Notes under the pieces: model-generated | What the model was told of the DNA's origin: nothing | Databases searched by the model: none | What the model saw: only the letters and a program-made list of their open reading frames with translations | Shown here: piece after piece, positions 30,054-40,051 of the stretch | Numbering within the stretch: the stretch's first letter is position 1 | Layout: each line of letters opens with the position of its first letter | Position numbers and translations under genes: made by a program | NCBI RefSeq assembly: GCF_000243415.2 | Contig: NZ_KI912270.1 | Coordinates: forward strand, 2,790,001-2,854,000 | DNA length: 64,000 nt | Origin: Mycolicibacterium tusciae JS617 | Lineage (GTDB): Bacteria; Actinomycetota; Actinomycetes; Mycobacteriales; Mycobacteriaceae | Direction: 5' to 3'

Positions 30054-30356
30054 TTACTTGTTGACGACAGCCAACACGTCGCGGGCGGAGAGAATTAGGT
30101 ACTCCTCGCCGTTGTACTTGATCTCGGTGCCGCCGTACTTGCTGTAGATAACGGTGTCGCCTTCGGAAACGTCCACGGGGATACGCTTCTCGCCGTCCTC
30201 GTCCCAGCGGCCGGGGCCAACTGCGACGACGGTGCCCTCCTGGGGCTTCTCCTTGGCGGTGTCGGGAATGACCAGACCGGAAGCGGTCGTGGTCTCGGCC
30301 TCGTTGGCCTGAACGAGGATCTTGTCCTCGAGTGGCTTGATGTTCACGCTCGCCAC
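30054..30356 (-). CDS. groES: Co-chaperonin GroES (10 kDa)
   Basis: The 100 residues starting [15 protein letters not shown] match M. tuberculosis GroES in length and sequence. The mobile loop ([19 protein letters not shown], about residues 19-37) that docks on GroEL is intact. GTG start at 30356 after GGAGGG; the frame remains open five codons upstream. It heads the operon with groEL1 and is controlled by the CIRCE element about 135 bases upstream. Confidence 0.97.
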   Translation of the reverse strand: MASVNIKPLEDKILVQANEAETTTASGLVIPDTAKEKPQEGTVVAVGPGRWDEDGEKRIPVDVSEGDTVIYSKYGGTEIKYNGEEYLILSARDVLAVVNK

Positions 30357-30489
30357 GATGGAGCCCTCCAACTAATTCGGGTTGTCGATCCCGGGGGATC
30401 CCGGGTTCTCAATTACCAGGTGTTCGGCATAGCGTCCGTGCCTCGCGTCGTCGTCGCGGGTGCCGGCGCAGGGGTTGGTCGCCTGCCAC

Positions 30490-30516
30490 CTAGCACTCTA
30501 TACATGAGAGTGCTAG
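30490..30516 (-). promoter_or_regulatory. CIRCE operator (HrcA-binding) upstream of groES
   Basis: CTAGCACTC - 9 bases - GAGTGCTAG, a perfect 9-bp inverted repeat matching the CIRCE consensus (TTAGCACTC-N9-GAGTGCTAA), at both the core and spacing. On the minus strand TATAGA inside the spacer could serve as the -10. HrcA binding here would repress groES-groEL1 and release on heat shock. Confidence 0.92.
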
Positions 30517-30537
30517 CACTCAAGATCACCCCTCTGC

Positions 30538-31539
30538 CTATCGCCGGTGGCGAACACGCAGGTCGCCCAAGAAGGCGGTCACCAGCGGATTGACGATGTC
30601 GGCGCGCTCCCACTGCAGGAAGTGTCCTGCGCCAGGAACCACGACCGGGCCTGTGCGGTTGGTGAAGGCCACCTCGCAGGTGTGCAAGAAATCCGGGCCG
30701 ACCACCTGATCGTCCATGCCGTAGAGGATCAATGTGGGCACGTCGACCTTGCGGTCGATGATCGGCGGCTCGTTCATCTGCCGGCCGTGCAGCAGCTGGT
30801 AGCAGGCCCAGCCCGCGCGCATCCGCTCCTCGGTGGCGAACGGTTCGGTCATGAAGTCGACGTCCGCCGCGGTGAACGTGCCCGGCGACGCCCACAGCCG
30901 GTGCCCATACATTCCGGCGATATGCCGGCGGCGCTTGGCCGGTGTGTCGAGTTCGGCCGCCAGCGCGTCCGGCGTCGCCCCCTGGAGTTGGCGATAGTCG
31001 GCCGTCGGGCCGTCGCCGATTGCGCGGATCGACCCGACGTCGATGCCGGCAGCGACGAAGTCGTCGAAAACGAACGGCGGCACGGTGTTGAAGTAAACAA
31101 GCTTCTCCACGAAGCCCGGATATCGGTGCAAAAGGTCCACCGCGACCGCGCCTCCGAGATCGCCCGCGACCACCGCGCACCGCTGATGGCCGAGAACGTC
31201 GTGCACGAGCAGATACGTGTCACGGCTCCACGCCGCGAGGTCGTACACATCGGCCGCCGAAAGGTCGGAGTCACCGAAGCCGCGCAGGTCAGGTGCGATC
31301 ACCTGGTATCCGGCCTCGGCCAGCGCGCCGATGTTGCGCCACCAGATGCGTTTGGTCTCGGGCCATCCGTGCAGCAGCACGACAGGATAACCGTCCTCCG
31401 GGCCTTCGTGCACGAAGGCGATCGACAGTCCGTCTCGGCCAGGGCTGGGCGGGACCTCACGGTGGTGGATCGTGAACGCGTCCGGTGCCGGGGTTGCCGG
31501 TTGGGCGGGCCGCAGCCGCAGGTCGTAGTGCACGCCCAT
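30538..31539 (-). CDS. Alpha/beta hydrolase, epoxide hydrolase-like
   Basis: The 333 residues carry the hydrolase fold with HGWPETKRIWWRN (oxyanion HGWP), the nucleophile Asp in VVAGDLGGAVA, and the distal GAGHFLQWE His. An Asp nucleophile with HGWP is characteristic of epoxide hydrolases and haloalkane dehalogenase-like proteins. I set the start at 31539 (MGVHYDLRLRP) because upstream codons overlap the next gene. The substrate is not defined. It ends the minus-strand run beginning at alr. Confidence 0.85.
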   Translation of the reverse strand: MGVHYDLRLRPAQPATPAPDAFTIHHREVPPSPGRDGLSIAFVHEGPEDGYPVVLLHGWPETKRIWWRNIGALAEAGYQVIAPDLRGFGDSDLSAADVYDLAAWSRDTYLLVHDVLGHQRCAVVAGDLGGAVAVDLLHRYPGFVEKLVYFNTVPPFVFDDFVAAGIDVGSIRAIGDGPTADYRQLQGATPDALAAELDTPAKRRRHIAGMYGHRLWASPGTFTAADVDFMTEPFATEERMRAGWACYQLLHGRQMNEPPIIDRKVDVPTLILYGMDDQVVGPDFLHTCEVAFTNRTGPVVVPGAGHFLQWERADIVNPLVTAFLGDLRVRHRR

Positions 31540-31559
31540 GGAGTCTGCCGCAGCGACGG

Positions 31560-32012
31560 TCAGAAGTTCGTCGGATCGACCATCAAGTGATCGGACACAT
31601 TGCCGAGCATCTGGATTTCCACCTTGCGCTCGGTGAAATGCCAACCGCTTACATCACGGCCGAACGTGTCCGAATATCGCCCGACGACGATCGGCTGGAT
31701 CGGCACGGACTCGGTGTCCTGCACCACGCAGAACGTGGAACGTGCGACCGCGGTGTCACCGGTGAGCTCGACGATCGGGTTGAGCACGAGGTGCCGCGTG
31801 CGCGGGGTGTTGCCGTGCTCCGGGTAGCGGCGAGTGGTGGCCGCGAACAGCCTTGCGATGTGCTCCGCACCGGAGACACCCTGTGGACCGGTGCCGCCGA
31901 ACGACGCGCGCGACAGCAGCGCGCCGACCCCGTCGAAGTCGCCTGCGTCGATGAGTTCGGCGTAGCGGTAGAGCAACTCGGTGATGTCCAGCTTGTCGGC
32001 GGGGTCGCTCAA
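31560..32012 (-). CDS. NTF2-like (SnoaL) family protein
   Basis: The 150 residues have the cone-shaped NTF2/SnoaL pattern ([26 protein letters not shown]...). The start is a rare TTG at 32012, which overlaps the tsaD stop as TTGA, a four-base coupling. No upstream ATG/GTG start fits better. Such proteins include dehydratases and isomerases of small hydrophobic substrates as well as non-enzymatic binders; nothing here picks one. Confidence 0.78.
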   Translation of the reverse strand: MSDPADKLDITELLYRYAELIDAGDFDGVGALLSRASFGGTGPQGVSGAEHIARLFAATTRRYPEHGNTPRTRHLVLNPIVELTGDTAVARSTFCVVQDTESVPIQPIVVGRYSDTFGRDVSGWHFTERKVEIQMLGNVSDHLMVDPTNF

Positions 32013-33043
32013 GTGACCTGTCCCTTCACCACGGGCAGCCCGGGGTCGCTGACGGAATCCAGTGGCGACGGCGCCGCACCCGCCGCGATCAGGTGCGCCG
32101 CGAACGATGCGATCATCGCCCCGTTGTCCGTGCACAGCCGCGGCCGCGGGATACGCAGCGTCAGTCCGGCCTCGGCGCACCGCTGCTCCGCGAGTTCACG
32201 CAGCCGCGAATTCGCCGCCACCCCACCGGCGATCAGCAATGTGGACACGTCGAGTTCCTTGGCCGCTCGTACCGCCTTGCGGGTCAGCACGTCGGCGACC
32301 GCTTCCTGGAAGCCGGCGGCGACATCGGCCTGCGACGCGTCCGGGTTCCGCACGTTCTTTTCCAGATACCGGGCCACTGCCGTCTTGAGCCCGGAGAAGC
32401 TGAACGCATACGGGTCGTCGCGCGGGCCCGTCATGCCGCGCGGGAACACGATCGCGTCGCGGTCACCGGTGCGCGCGAGGTCGTCGAGCGCCTTGCCGCC
32501 GGGGTACCCGAGACCCAGTAGCCGCGCCACTTTGTCATAGGCCTCACCCGCGGCGTCGTCGACGGTGCTGCCGAGCTCGACGATCGGTTCGCCCAGTGAC
32601 CGCACGTGCAGCAGGTTGGTGTGGCCGCCCGATACCAGCAGACCCACGCTTTCGGGCAGCGGGCCGTGGTCATAGACGTCGGCGGCCAGGTGCCCACCGA
32701 GATGGTTGACGGCGTAGAACGGCACCTGCCACGCGGCCGAATATGCCTTGGCGGCAGCCACTCCCACCAACAGTGCCCCGGCGAGCCCAGGTCCGATGGT
32801 CGCCGCGACAATGTCCGGCTTGACGACGCCCGCCGTCTCCATGGCGCGGCGCATCGTCGGCCCCAGCGCCTCCAGGTGGGCCCGCGACGCGATCTCGGGA
32901 ACCACGCCACCGAATCGGGCATGCTCGTCGACGCTGGAGGCCACCTCGTCGGCCAGTAGCGTCACCGAGCCGTCCGGACCGAGTTCGGCGATACCGACCC
33001 CGGTTTCGTCGCAGGAGCTCTCAATGGCCAGGATGATTGTCAC
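32009..33043 (-). CDS. tsaD: tRNA N6-threonylcarbamoyladenosine transferase TsaD
   Basis: The catalytic subunit that transfers the threonylcarbamoyl group to A37 of ANN-decoding tRNAs. The 344 residues have the N-terminal [11 protein letters not shown] phosphate loop, the metal-binding His pair [14 protein letters not shown] near residue 115, VSGGHTNLL, and the C-terminal [10 protein letters not shown]. It overlaps rimI upstream (ATGA) and the NTF2-like gene downstream, so the cluster alr-hydrolase-tsaE-tsaB-rimI-tsaD is one translationally coupled unit. Confidence 0.97.
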   Translation of the reverse strand: MTIILAIESSCDETGVGIAELGPDGSVTLLADEVASSVDEHARFGGVVPEIASRAHLEALGPTMRRAMETAGVVKPDIVAATIGPGLAGALLVGVAAAKAYSAAWQVPFYAVNHLGGHLAADVYDHGPLPESVGLLVSGGHTNLLHVRSLGEPIVELGSTVDDAAGEAYDKVARLLGLGYPGGKALDDLARTGDRDAIVFPRGMTGPRDDPYAFSFSGLKTAVARYLEKNVRNPDASQADVAAGFQEAVADVLTRKAVRAAKELDVSTLLIAGGVAANSRLRELAEQRCAEAGLTLRIPRPRLCTDNGAMIASFAAHLIAAGAAPSPLDSVSDPGLPVVKGQVT

Positions 33044-33516
33044 GACGGATCCTCTTGGGGAAGGCGCTTCATCGTATAGGCGTCGGCTCCGCTGGCGCGG
33101 TAATAGCGCCTGCGCAATCCGACATTGACGAAGCCGAAGCTCTCGTAAAGCGCAATCGCGGGCACGTTGTCGGTTCGGACCTCGAGGAAAACCACGCTAC
33201 CCGAAGCCAATTCGAGGAGCTTGCTCACCAGACGTCTACCGATGCCCTGGCCCTGGTACGCGGGGTCGACGCCGATGGTGTGAATCTCGTACTCGTAGGG
33301 CGGTATTCGGCCCAGCCGCGCGATCCCCGCGTAGCCGATCAGGTTGTCCTCGCTGCGCGCGGCAACATAGTGAATGTGCTTGGCCTTGAGTTCGGCCAGG
33401 AACGCCCGCTCCGGCCAGGGGTCGTCCCCCGTGAACAGCTGGGACTCCAGCTCTGCGCACCGCGCTGCGTCAGACGGTTTCAGCTTCCCGTAGACGACGG
33501 TCATCGGGCTGGTCAT
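33040..33516 (-). CDS. rimI: Ribosomal-protein alanine N-acetyltransferase RimI
   Basis: A 158-residue GNAT acetyltransferase. The acetyl-CoA loop is in [20 protein letters not shown] near residue 90, followed by [20 protein letters not shown], the RimI signature. It acetylates the N-terminus of ribosomal proteins and probably others. It overlaps tsaB and tsaD by four bases each. The tsaB-rimI-tsaD order is conserved in many bacteria. Confidence 0.93.
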   Translation of the reverse strand: MTSPMTVVYGKLKPSDAARCAELESQLFTGDDPWPERAFLAELKAKHIHYVAARSEDNLIGYAGIARLGRIPPYEYEIHTIGVDPAYQGQGIGRRLVSKLLELASGSVVFLEVRTDNVPAIALYESFGFVNVGLRRRYYRASGADAYTMKRLPQEDPS

Positions 33517-34112
33517 CGAGCCGCTTCCCGCTCTGCCAGCGTCTTGGCGTCCGGGCGGCGGAGATACAGCGGCACCAGGGGCGCCGAGGCGGAGGTCCAG
33601 TCCGCGACCGACCGCACCAGCCCGGCCGCGTTGGGATACCGCGGCGGCTGTGCCAGCGCTTCGTCGGCGCCGGGCACGTCGGCCGGGGCGTCGACGGCGG
33701 GGCCTTCCACGCGCGCACCGTCGCGGTAGCGCGCCCAGTACACCTCGCGCCTGCGCGCGTCGGTCACGACCAAGAGGTTTCCCCCGGCCTCGATGCCGAT
33801 GGCGTCAAGGCTGCACACGCCGTGTACCGGCAGGCCGAGCGCATGGCCGTACGCCGCAGCGGTGGCCATGCCGACTCGAAGACCGGTGAACGGCCCCGGC
33901 CCGCAGCCGACGACGATCGCGTCGAGATCGTCGACGCCGACCCCGGCATTGGCGAGTGCACCGACCGCATTGGGTGTCAGCTGCTCGGCGTGCGCGCGCG
34001 CATCGAGAGTGACCCGTTCGGCCAGCACCTCAATCGTGTCACCGTCACGACGGACCACCCCGGCGGTGACCGCGGGCGTTGCGGTGTCGATCGCCAGGAT
34101 CAGGCGGCTCAC
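33513..34112 (-). CDS. tsaB: t6A biosynthesis protein TsaB
   Basis: TsaB is the non-catalytic partner of TsaD. The 199 residues begin with ILAIDTATPAVTAGV and hold the dimer-interface AHAEQLTPN segment and a GPGPFTGLRVGM loop, all family hallmarks. The likely start is GTG 34112, overlapping the tsaE stop as GTGA, rather than the in-frame ATG at 34124. Required for the universal tRNA modification t6A. Confidence 0.93.
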   Translation of the reverse strand: MSRLILAIDTATPAVTAGVVRRDGDTIEVLAERVTLDARAHAEQLTPNAVGALANAGVGVDDLDAIVVGCGPGPFTGLRVGMATAAAYGHALGLPVHGVCSLDAIGIEAGGNLLVVTDARRREVYWARYRDGARVEGPAVDAPADVPGADEALAQPPRYPNAAGLVRSVADWTSASAPLVPLYLRRPDAKTLAEREAAR

Positions 34113-34576
34113 GGCACGCTCCACTGCCAGATCGCGGTGCGCACCTCGGTATCTGCGCCCCGTTCGAGCCGGATGTCCAGATGGCTGTCGGACAGGCGCT
34201 CGGCCAGTCCTTCACCCCATTCGACGACGACGACCGCGTCGTCGAGATCGGTGTCCAGGTCCAGCGAGTCGAGTTCGGCGAGCAGGTCGACGGAGGCGGC
34301 ATCCAGCAGCCGGTAGAGGTCGACGTGGATCATGGCCGGGGCGTCGGTACGGCGTGCCCGGTGCACGCGGGCCAATACGAAAGTCGGCGAGACGACCGGC
34401 CCGTCGACATCCATGGCCTGCGCAATCCCCTTGGCCAACACTGTCTTTCCCGCGCCGAGCGGACCCGACAGCACGACGACGTCACCGGCGCGCAGTTCTC
34501 GGCCCAGCCGCTCGCCCAGGGCGATGGTGTCGGCCGCAGTCGGCAGCTCGGCCGTCCCCGCGCCACGCTCAGCCAT
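34109..34576 (-). CDS. tsaE: t6A biosynthesis ATPase TsaE
   Basis: The 155 residues carry a Walker A loop LSGPLGAGKTVLAKG near residues 38-52, a switch DLYRLL segment, and VVVVEWGEG (Walker B-like) typical of TsaE. It binds TsaB-TsaD and ATP to reset the complex. I chose ATG 34576 (MAERGAG), which gives the normal TsaE length and an eight-base overlap with the hydrolase gene. Confidence 0.93.
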   Translation of the reverse strand: MAERGAGTAELPTAADTIALGERLGRELRAGDVVVLSGPLGAGKTVLAKGIAQAMDVDGPVVSPTFVLARVHRARRTDAPAMIHVDLYRLLDAASVDLLAELDSLDLDTDLDDAVVVVEWGEGLAERLSDSHLDIRLERGADTEVRTAIWQWSVP

Positions 34577-35660
34577 GGTGGCGCACCCGGTCCCGGACGC
34601 GGCGGGTGAGCGCGACGAGCTTGGACGGAGTTGCGCGTTCCACCAGCCGGACCAGCGCGTCGTCGATGACATCAGGCTGTTCGAGCTCCACGAGATGGCC
34701 TGCGCCTTCGACGATCACGAGTTCGGACTTCGGCAGAGCATCCGCCATGTCCTGCGAGTACTCCATCGGGGTGAGCAGGTCGTGGTCACCACACGCGATC
34801 AGCGTCGGCACCTTTGCCAGGGCGGTCAGCCCCTCGGTCTCGTCGTGCACTTCGAGTGCGTGCAGGAATTCGACCAGCGTCTCAATCGGGGTCTCGTGCA
34901 TCATCTTTTCGGAGAATTCGACAACGCTTCGGCTGACCTTCACATCACCGTAGGAGGCGGCACGCAGGATCGGAGCGATCACCGCTTTGGCAGCACCGCG
35001 GGTGCGGTGCACGGTCTTCGGTGCGTACCGGACGGCGAAGCGGACGGCCTCCAGCGCGGGGTTCTTCAGAATCTCCCCCAGCGGCGAGCGTGAAACACCT
35101 TCGGCAGCAGAGGCTATCAGCGCAGCACCGACGACACGGGTCGGATAACACTGCGGGAACTGCCTGGCGTGCGACAACACGGTCATACCGCCCATCGAAT
35201 GGCCGACCAGTACGACTGGACCGCGCGGTGCCATCACCGCCAGCACCGTCTCCAGGTCCCTGCCGAGTTGCGCGACGCTGTAGGTGTCCGGTGACGCCTG
35301 GCCGGACTGACCGTGTCCACGCTGGTCGTAGAACACCATCCGCACCTGCGAGCCCCATTCCTCGGTCAGGCGGGCACGTTGGAAATGGAAGGCGCCCATG
35401 CGAAGACAGAAGCCGTGCGCGAAGACCACCGTCAGTCGGGCGTCGGGGTCCCCCACTTCGCGGACAGCCAGGTCGACACCGTCTGGCGTGGTGACGATGA
35501 CGCTGCGATCGGAGTCTAGAAGGCCGAAATCCTCGTATTCGTACGGGTCATCGCTGCTGACGCGTCGGCGCAGCGACCTGGCGACGGACACCGCTGTGGC
35601 GGTGCCGACGGCGGTCACGCCTGCCGCGCCCGCCAGCCAGCGGGCACCCTGCTCGCTCAA
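34569..35660 (-). CDS. Alpha/beta hydrolase
   Basis: The 363 residues start with a hydrophobic stretch ([20 protein letters not shown], about residues 8-27) that may anchor the enzyme to the membrane. A hydrolase fold follows with [17 protein letters not shown] (GHSMG nucleophile elbow, Ser near residue 160), an acid residue, and [12 protein letters not shown] (His). It lies between alr and tsaE with four- and eight-base overlaps. A lipase or esterase; substrate not known. Confidence 0.88.
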   Translation of the reverse strand: MSEQGARWLAGAAGVTAVGTATAVSVARSLRRRVSSDDPYEYEDFGLLDSDRSVIVTTPDGVDLAVREVGDPDARLTVVFAHGFCLRMGAFHFQRARLTEEWGSQVRMVFYDQRGHGQSGQASPDTYSVAQLGRDLETVLAVMAPRGPVVLVGHSMGGMTVLSHARQFPQCYPTRVVGAALIASAAEGVSRSPLGEILKNPALEAVRFAVRYAPKTVHRTRGAAKAVIAPILRAASYGDVKVSRSVVEFSEKMMHETPIETLVEFLHALEVHDETEGLTALAKVPTLIACGDHDLLTPMEYSQDMADALPKSELVIVEGAGHLVELEQPDVIDDALVRLVERATPSKLVALTRRVRDRVRHHG

Positions 35661-36808
35661 CGTTGCGATCCGCGATAGGTCCGCACGACACGGCCGCGGG
35701 GGCTCGTAACGACCTCATAATTGATGGTGCCGAGCAGTTCGGCCCAGTCCTGCGCGGTAGGTTCACCGTGGGTGCCCGGCCCGAACAGGATTGCGTCGTC
35801 GCCCTCGGAGACGTCGCCGTCGGAACCCACGTCGACCACGAGTTGGTCCATGCAGACCCGTCCGGTGATGGGACGCCGCCTGCCGTTGATCAACACGTCG
35901 ATACGTCCACTGAGGTTGCGGAAGACACCATCGGCATAGCCGATGGGAAGCAACGCCACGGTGGTGTCGCGTTCGGCGATCCACGTATGGCCGTAGGACA
36001 CGCCGTCGCCCGCGTGCACCGGGCGCACCAGTGCCACAGGGCATTTAAGCGTCATCGCCGGCTTCAATCCCATGTCACCGCGCTCGGGAATCGGCGTCTG
36101 CCCGTACATCGCGATTCCGGCACGGACCATGTCGAAAGCAAGATCGGGCCGCGTCAATGCCGACGGTGAGTTGGCCAGGTGCACCAGCTCGTACTGCACA
36201 CCCTGATCGCGCGCCTGGCCGACCATCTCTTTGAGCCGTTGCGCCTGAACGTCGTTGAACGGATGGTCGGGGATATCACCCTGCGCCAGATGCGACATGA
36301 GGCCGCGCAACGTGAACGCTTCGTCGGCCAGAGCGCGCTTCAGTGCGATCAGCATCGCCGAATACTCCGCCGGGCTGGCGCCGTTGCGACTGAGGCCGGT
36401 GTCGACCTTGACGGTGACTTCGGCGGGACGGCCCGTTCGCTCGGCCGCCTCGCGGAGTTCGTCCAGTTGGCGCAGCGACGACACGGCGATCTGCACGTCG
36501 GCGTCGAGCGCGGGTGCGAAGTCGGTTCCCGGCGGGTGCAGCCACGCCAGCACGGGAGCGGTGATGCCGTCACGGCGAAGCGCGATCGCCTCGTCAACAG
36601 TGGCGACGCCGAGTTCGGCCGCGCCCGCGGCCAGGGCAACACGGCCGGTCTGCGTCGCTCCATGGCCGTATCCGTCGGCCTTGACGACGGCCATCACCTG
36701 CGCCGAGCCCGCGTGCTCGCGCAGCAGGGCCACGTTGTGCGCCACGGCGTCGAGGTCGATGACGGCTTCGGGGGCCGCGGGCGTCGTTCTGGTCGTCTGC
36801 ATGGTCAT
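35657..36808 (-). CDS. alr: Alanine racemase
   Basis: Makes D-alanine for peptidoglycan; PLP enzyme. The 383 residues have the PLP lysine in [14 protein letters not shown] near residue 44, the barrel domain, and the C-terminal domain with [25 protein letters not shown] containing the catalytic Tyr. It heads the coupled run leading to the t6A genes. The essential cell-wall role and the target of D-cycloserine are known for the family. Confidence 0.96.
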   Translation of the reverse strand: MTMQTTRTTPAAPEAVIDLDAVAHNVALLREHAGSAQVMAVVKADGYGHGATQTGRVALAAGAAELGVATVDEAIALRRDGITAPVLAWLHPPGTDFAPALDADVQIAVSSLRQLDELREAAERTGRPAEVTVKVDTGLSRNGASPAEYSAMLIALKRALADEAFTLRGLMSHLAQGDIPDHPFNDVQAQRLKEMVGQARDQGVQYELVHLANSPSALTRPDLAFDMVRAGIAMYGQTPIPERGDMGLKPAMTLKCPVALVRPVHAGDGVSYGHTWIAERDTTVALLPIGYADGVFRNLSGRIDVLINGRRRPITGRVCMDQLVVDVGSDGDVSEGDDAILFGPGTHGEPTAQDWAELLGTINYEVVTSPRGRVVRTYRGSQR

Positions 36809-36951
36809 GTCACCATGGCCGATTCTCCCAGACGCGTCATCCCGCCAAGGTCAGGCCTGCTGACCTAGGGTTTTGGCCCGCAATTCGAGGCGGGTGTTTC
36901 GGGACACAGCCATGGCCATGATGTCGCTGGGCTCGTCCAACTCGATGCGGC

Positions 36952-38316
36952 TCAGTCCCCGATGACCGCGGCTTCCTTCCGGACGGTAATCGGCGCGGCG
37001 AGTTCTTGGTCATCGCAGATGCGTTGCATTTTCTCCAGCGTGGCTTCGATACCGGGGCCGAGTCGGGGGCCCGGGGTGAAGGTGGCGGGTAGGTGCTGCA
37101 TGCCCTGGATGACGCCGATCGTCTGGTAATGCACTGCGCCGTCGGGGTCGCAGTGAAAGTCGGGCATGCGGTCCAGGACGGCGCGCAGCATCGACTTGAA
37201 GACTGTTCGGGCCACGTTGGAGCCGATGCATCGGTGGATACCGAGCCCGAAACTGAAGTGGCGGTTGCCTGTCCGGTCGAGGATGACCTCATCGGGATTC
37301 GCGAACAGTTCAGGGTCGCGGTTGGCCATCGCCCACGACAACCAGAGTCGCTCGCCCTCTTTGAGCACGACGCCGTCGACTTCCACATCCTCGGCGATGG
37401 TGCGGCCGTCGCCCGGCGCAGGCGTGAAGAACCGCAGGAATTCTTCGGTGGCCGGGTTGAGCAGCGTGTCGCGATCGCGGCTCAGCCGCTCCCGTTCATC
37501 CGGGTGTTGAGAAAGCCACTCCAACGAATGTGCCGTCAACGCGGTGGTGGTGTCGAAGCCGCCGCCGATCAGCAACATGAGCATGCCGAGGATCTCGGTG
37601 TCTGGTGCCGGCTCGCCGTTGATCCGACACCGGACCAGTGCATCGATCAGCCCGGGCCTCGGCGCCTCCCGGATCTCGGCGACGTGGCGCATCATGCCCA
37701 TGGCCGACGCGATCGCGAGATCGGCGACGCGGTGATAGTCCGGCGAGTCGGCGGGGGTGTACACCGATGCGTGGGCGGGCTCGCAGTAGATCTCCCAGTC
37801 CTTCAGCGGCACACCCAACAGGCCCAGCGTCAGCACCGCGGGCACGATGTTGGCGAGGTCGTCGACGAAGTCGATCCGACCGTCCTCGATCTTCTCGTCG
37901 AGGCACGCCTTGACGATCTCGTCGACGACGGGAACCCACCGGCGCACCGCGGCCGGAGACAGATATGCGTTCAGCGGTGTCCGGTACTCCCGATGCTCGG
38001 GGTCATCCATCTCCAGCATCCCGCCGCGAAAAGTGGTGCTGACGTCGCCGCGAGGAATGCTGATACCGATGTAGCCCTTGCGCTCACCGGTGACGTCGTT
38101 GTCATTGGAGACGTGCGGGCACCGCGCCAGTTCGAAGACTTCCTTGTTGCCCGCGGCCACCCAGTGCCCGCCGTAGGTGTCCGTCCATGCGAGCGGACAG
38201 CGACTTTGCATTTCCGAGGTGATGGCTTCGAACCGGTCCCGGTACTGCGGGGTGTGGCGATCGAAGTGGAAGACGCGATCTTGGCGATGGCCATCGACCA
38301 GGGCTTCGTCGGTCAT
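36952..38316 (-). CDS. Cytochrome P450
   Basis: A 454-residue soluble P450. The I-helix oxygen groove is LLIGGGFDTTTALTAHSLEW near residue 250, ExxR lies in ATEEFLRFF, and the haem loop HFSFGLGIHRCIGSNVAR holds the proximal Cys near residue 360. No ferredoxin or reductase gene is adjacent. I cannot assign a CYP family without alignment. Between alr and gadB in M. tuberculosis lie different genes, so it is likely part of a species-specific insertion. Confidence 0.94.
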   Translation of the reverse strand: MTDEALVDGHRQDRVFHFDRHTPQYRDRFEAITSEMQSRCPLAWTDTYGGHWVAAGNKEVFELARCPHVSNDNDVTGERKGYIGISIPRGDVSTTFRGGMLEMDDPEHREYRTPLNAYLSPAAVRRWVPVVDEIVKACLDEKIEDGRIDFVDDLANIVPAVLTLGLLGVPLKDWEIYCEPAHASVYTPADSPDYHRVADLAIASAMGMMRHVAEIREAPRPGLIDALVRCRINGEPAPDTEILGMLMLLIGGGFDTTTALTAHSLEWLSQHPDERERLSRDRDTLLNPATEEFLRFFTPAPGDGRTIAEDVEVDGVVLKEGERLWLSWAMANRDPELFANPDEVILDRTGNRHFSFGLGIHRCIGSNVARTVFKSMLRAVLDRMPDFHCDPDGAVHYQTIGVIQGMQHLPATFTPGPRLGPGIEATLEKMQRICDDQELAAPITVRKEAAVIGD

Positions 38317-38421
38317 GTCGCGTCCGCTCCGATGTCAGGTGGCTGCTGCACATCGAGGATAAGAAATCTGCAGAGAGCAGACATCAAGATCGCCGATATT
38401 CCGTCGTCTAGGGACGGCCGG

Positions 38422-39816
38422 TCAGTGCGCGAACGGCTGCAGTTCGTCGAAGTGGCCCTGTGGCTTCAGTGCGTCGAGGTTGGCGAGCACGGTGACCATG
38501 TCGTCGCGCAGCATCCTGGCCAGGTCGGCGGAGAAACCCTCCCGCACCACTATGCGTAACACGACGACGTCGCTGGCGTTGTCCGGCATGGTGTACGCGG
38601 GCACTTGCCAGCCGAACGAGCGCAGGGCGTGGGAGACGTCGAACTCGGTGTAACCGGGATCACCGGACAGCCGGAAGCTGACCACGGGGATGGCCGAGCC
38701 GTCGGAGATGATCTCGAAGTGTTGGCTTTCTCTGAGTTGATCGCCAAGCCAGCGCGCCGTAGTCGACAGAGATGACATCACCTGGACGTAGCCGGATCTG
38801 CCGAGCCGCAGGAAGTTGTAGTACTGGCCGATGACCTGGTTGCCACCCTTGGAGAAGTTCAGCGTGAACGTGGGCATGTCACCGCCCAGGTAGTTGACCC
38901 GGAAGACGAGGTCCTCGGGCAGGTATTCGGCGCTTCGCCACACCACGAAGCCGATGCCGGGGTACGTCAGGCCGTACTTGTGGCCGCTGACGTTGATCGA
39001 CACCACCCGGGGCAACCGGAAGTCCCACACCACGTCCGGGTGCAGAAATGGCACGACGAAGCCGCCGCTGGCCCCGTCTACGTGCACCGGGACGTCGACT
39101 CCCCCGTCGGCGGCCAGCTTGTCGAGCGCGGCGCAGATCTCGGCGATCGGCTCCAGTTCGCCGGTGTAGGTGGTGCCGAGGATGGCCACCACGCCGATGG
39201 TGTCCTCGTTGACCGCGGAGAGCACCTGCTCCGGTGTGATGACGTAGCGCCCCTCCTCCATCGGCAGGTAGATCGGCTCGACATCGAAGTAGCGACAGAA
39301 TTTCTCCCAGACCACCTGGACGTTGGAGCCCATCACCAGATTCGGCTTACGGGTGCGCCAGCCGCCGTCCTTGTCGTCGCCGACCTTCGCGCGCCACCGC
39401 CAGCTCATGGCAAGACCGGCGAGCATCACGGCCTCGCTGGACCCGACGGTGGAGACGCCGATCGCGCTGGCCGGGTCGTCGTCGCGCAGGTCTTCGGCGT
39501 GGAACAGGTCGGCCACCATGCACACGCAACGCTGCTCGATCGCCGCGGTGGCCGGGTATTCGTCCTTGTCGATCATGTTCTTGTCGAACGTCTCGGCCAT
39601 CAGTTTCTCGGCCTCGGGGTCCATCCAGGTGGTCACGAAGGTCGCCAGGTTCAGCCGGCTGCTGCCATCGAGCATCAATTCGTCGTGAATGAAGCGATAG
39701 GCGGTGGCGGCGTCCATGCACTCGTCGGGCATCCGCAGCGCGGGAACGGGCGCCATCGCGAACCGCCCCGTGTATGCCGGGGAGATCATCGGAGCGTGAG
39801 TGCGCTTGCGCGACAT
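38422..39816 (-). CDS. gadB: Glutamate decarboxylase
   Basis: Decarboxylates L-glutamate to GABA with PLP, consuming a proton. The 464 residues show HVDGASGGFVVPF and the PLP lysine in NVSGHKYGLTYPGIGF near residue 277. I used ATG 39816 (MSRKRTHAP), which follows AAAGGT and gives the length of Rv3432c; the frame stays open to 40044. It follows the nnr 3' end by 14 bases, so transcription from the nnr promoter would now cross the inserted IS. Confidence 0.94.
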   Translation of the reverse strand: MSRKRTHAPMISPAYTGRFAMAPVPALRMPDECMDAATAYRFIHDELMLDGSSRLNLATFVTTWMDPEAEKLMAETFDKNMIDKDEYPATAAIEQRCVCMVADLFHAEDLRDDDPASAIGVSTVGSSEAVMLAGLAMSWRWRAKVGDDKDGGWRTRKPNLVMGSNVQVVWEKFCRYFDVEPIYLPMEEGRYVITPEQVLSAVNEDTIGVVAILGTTYTGELEPIAEICAALDKLAADGGVDVPVHVDGASGGFVVPFLHPDVVWDFRLPRVVSINVSGHKYGLTYPGIGFVVWRSAEYLPEDLVFRVNYLGGDMPTFTLNFSKGGNQVIGQYYNFLRLGRSGYVQVMSSLSTTARWLGDQLRESQHFEIISDGSAIPVVSFRLSGDPGYTEFDVSHALRSFGWQVPAYTMPDNASDVVVLRIVVREGFSADLARMLRDDMVTVLANLDALKPQGHFDELQPFAH

Positions 39817-39830
39817 GGCAAGACCTTTCG

Positions 39831-40051
39831 TTAGAGAGATGCGACGGCGGCCCGGACGTGGGCCAGGATGCGTGATGCTGATGTCGGTGCCGGGCGCGGC
39901 CCCGGGTCGGTGGCGGACAGGTTGGCGGCACGAGCGTGGACGTAGGCGGCTGCGGCGGCTGCCTGGCCCGGCGGCAACCCCGCGGCGAGCAGTGCGCCGA
40001 CGATGCCGGACAGCACGTCGCCGGAACCGGCTGTGGCCGCCCACGATTGGC
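39831..40051 (-). pseudogene. nnr: nnr 3' fragment (dehydratase end), cut off by the IS
   Basis: After the IS, the frame QSWAATAGSGDVLSGIVGALL...continues to a stop at 39831. It is the C-terminal ~73 residues of the NAD(P)HX dehydratase, including the AGSGD motif with the catalytic Asp. It joins exactly to the 5' fragment if the IS and one target copy are removed. No start codon serves it now, so it is probably not translated as a functional domain. Confidence 0.88.
40044..40051. repeat. 8-bp target site duplication, left copy
   Basis: CGATTGGC directly before the left IS end. The same eight bases occur at 41520-41527 after the right end. Eight-base duplications are the norm for the ISL3 family. 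Confidence 0.92.

Noticed and set aside
36848..36866. Inverted repeat AGGTCAG / CTGACCT after the P450 gene as a terminator
   Set aside because: Only 7 bp and no T-run on the P450 strand; too weak to call.
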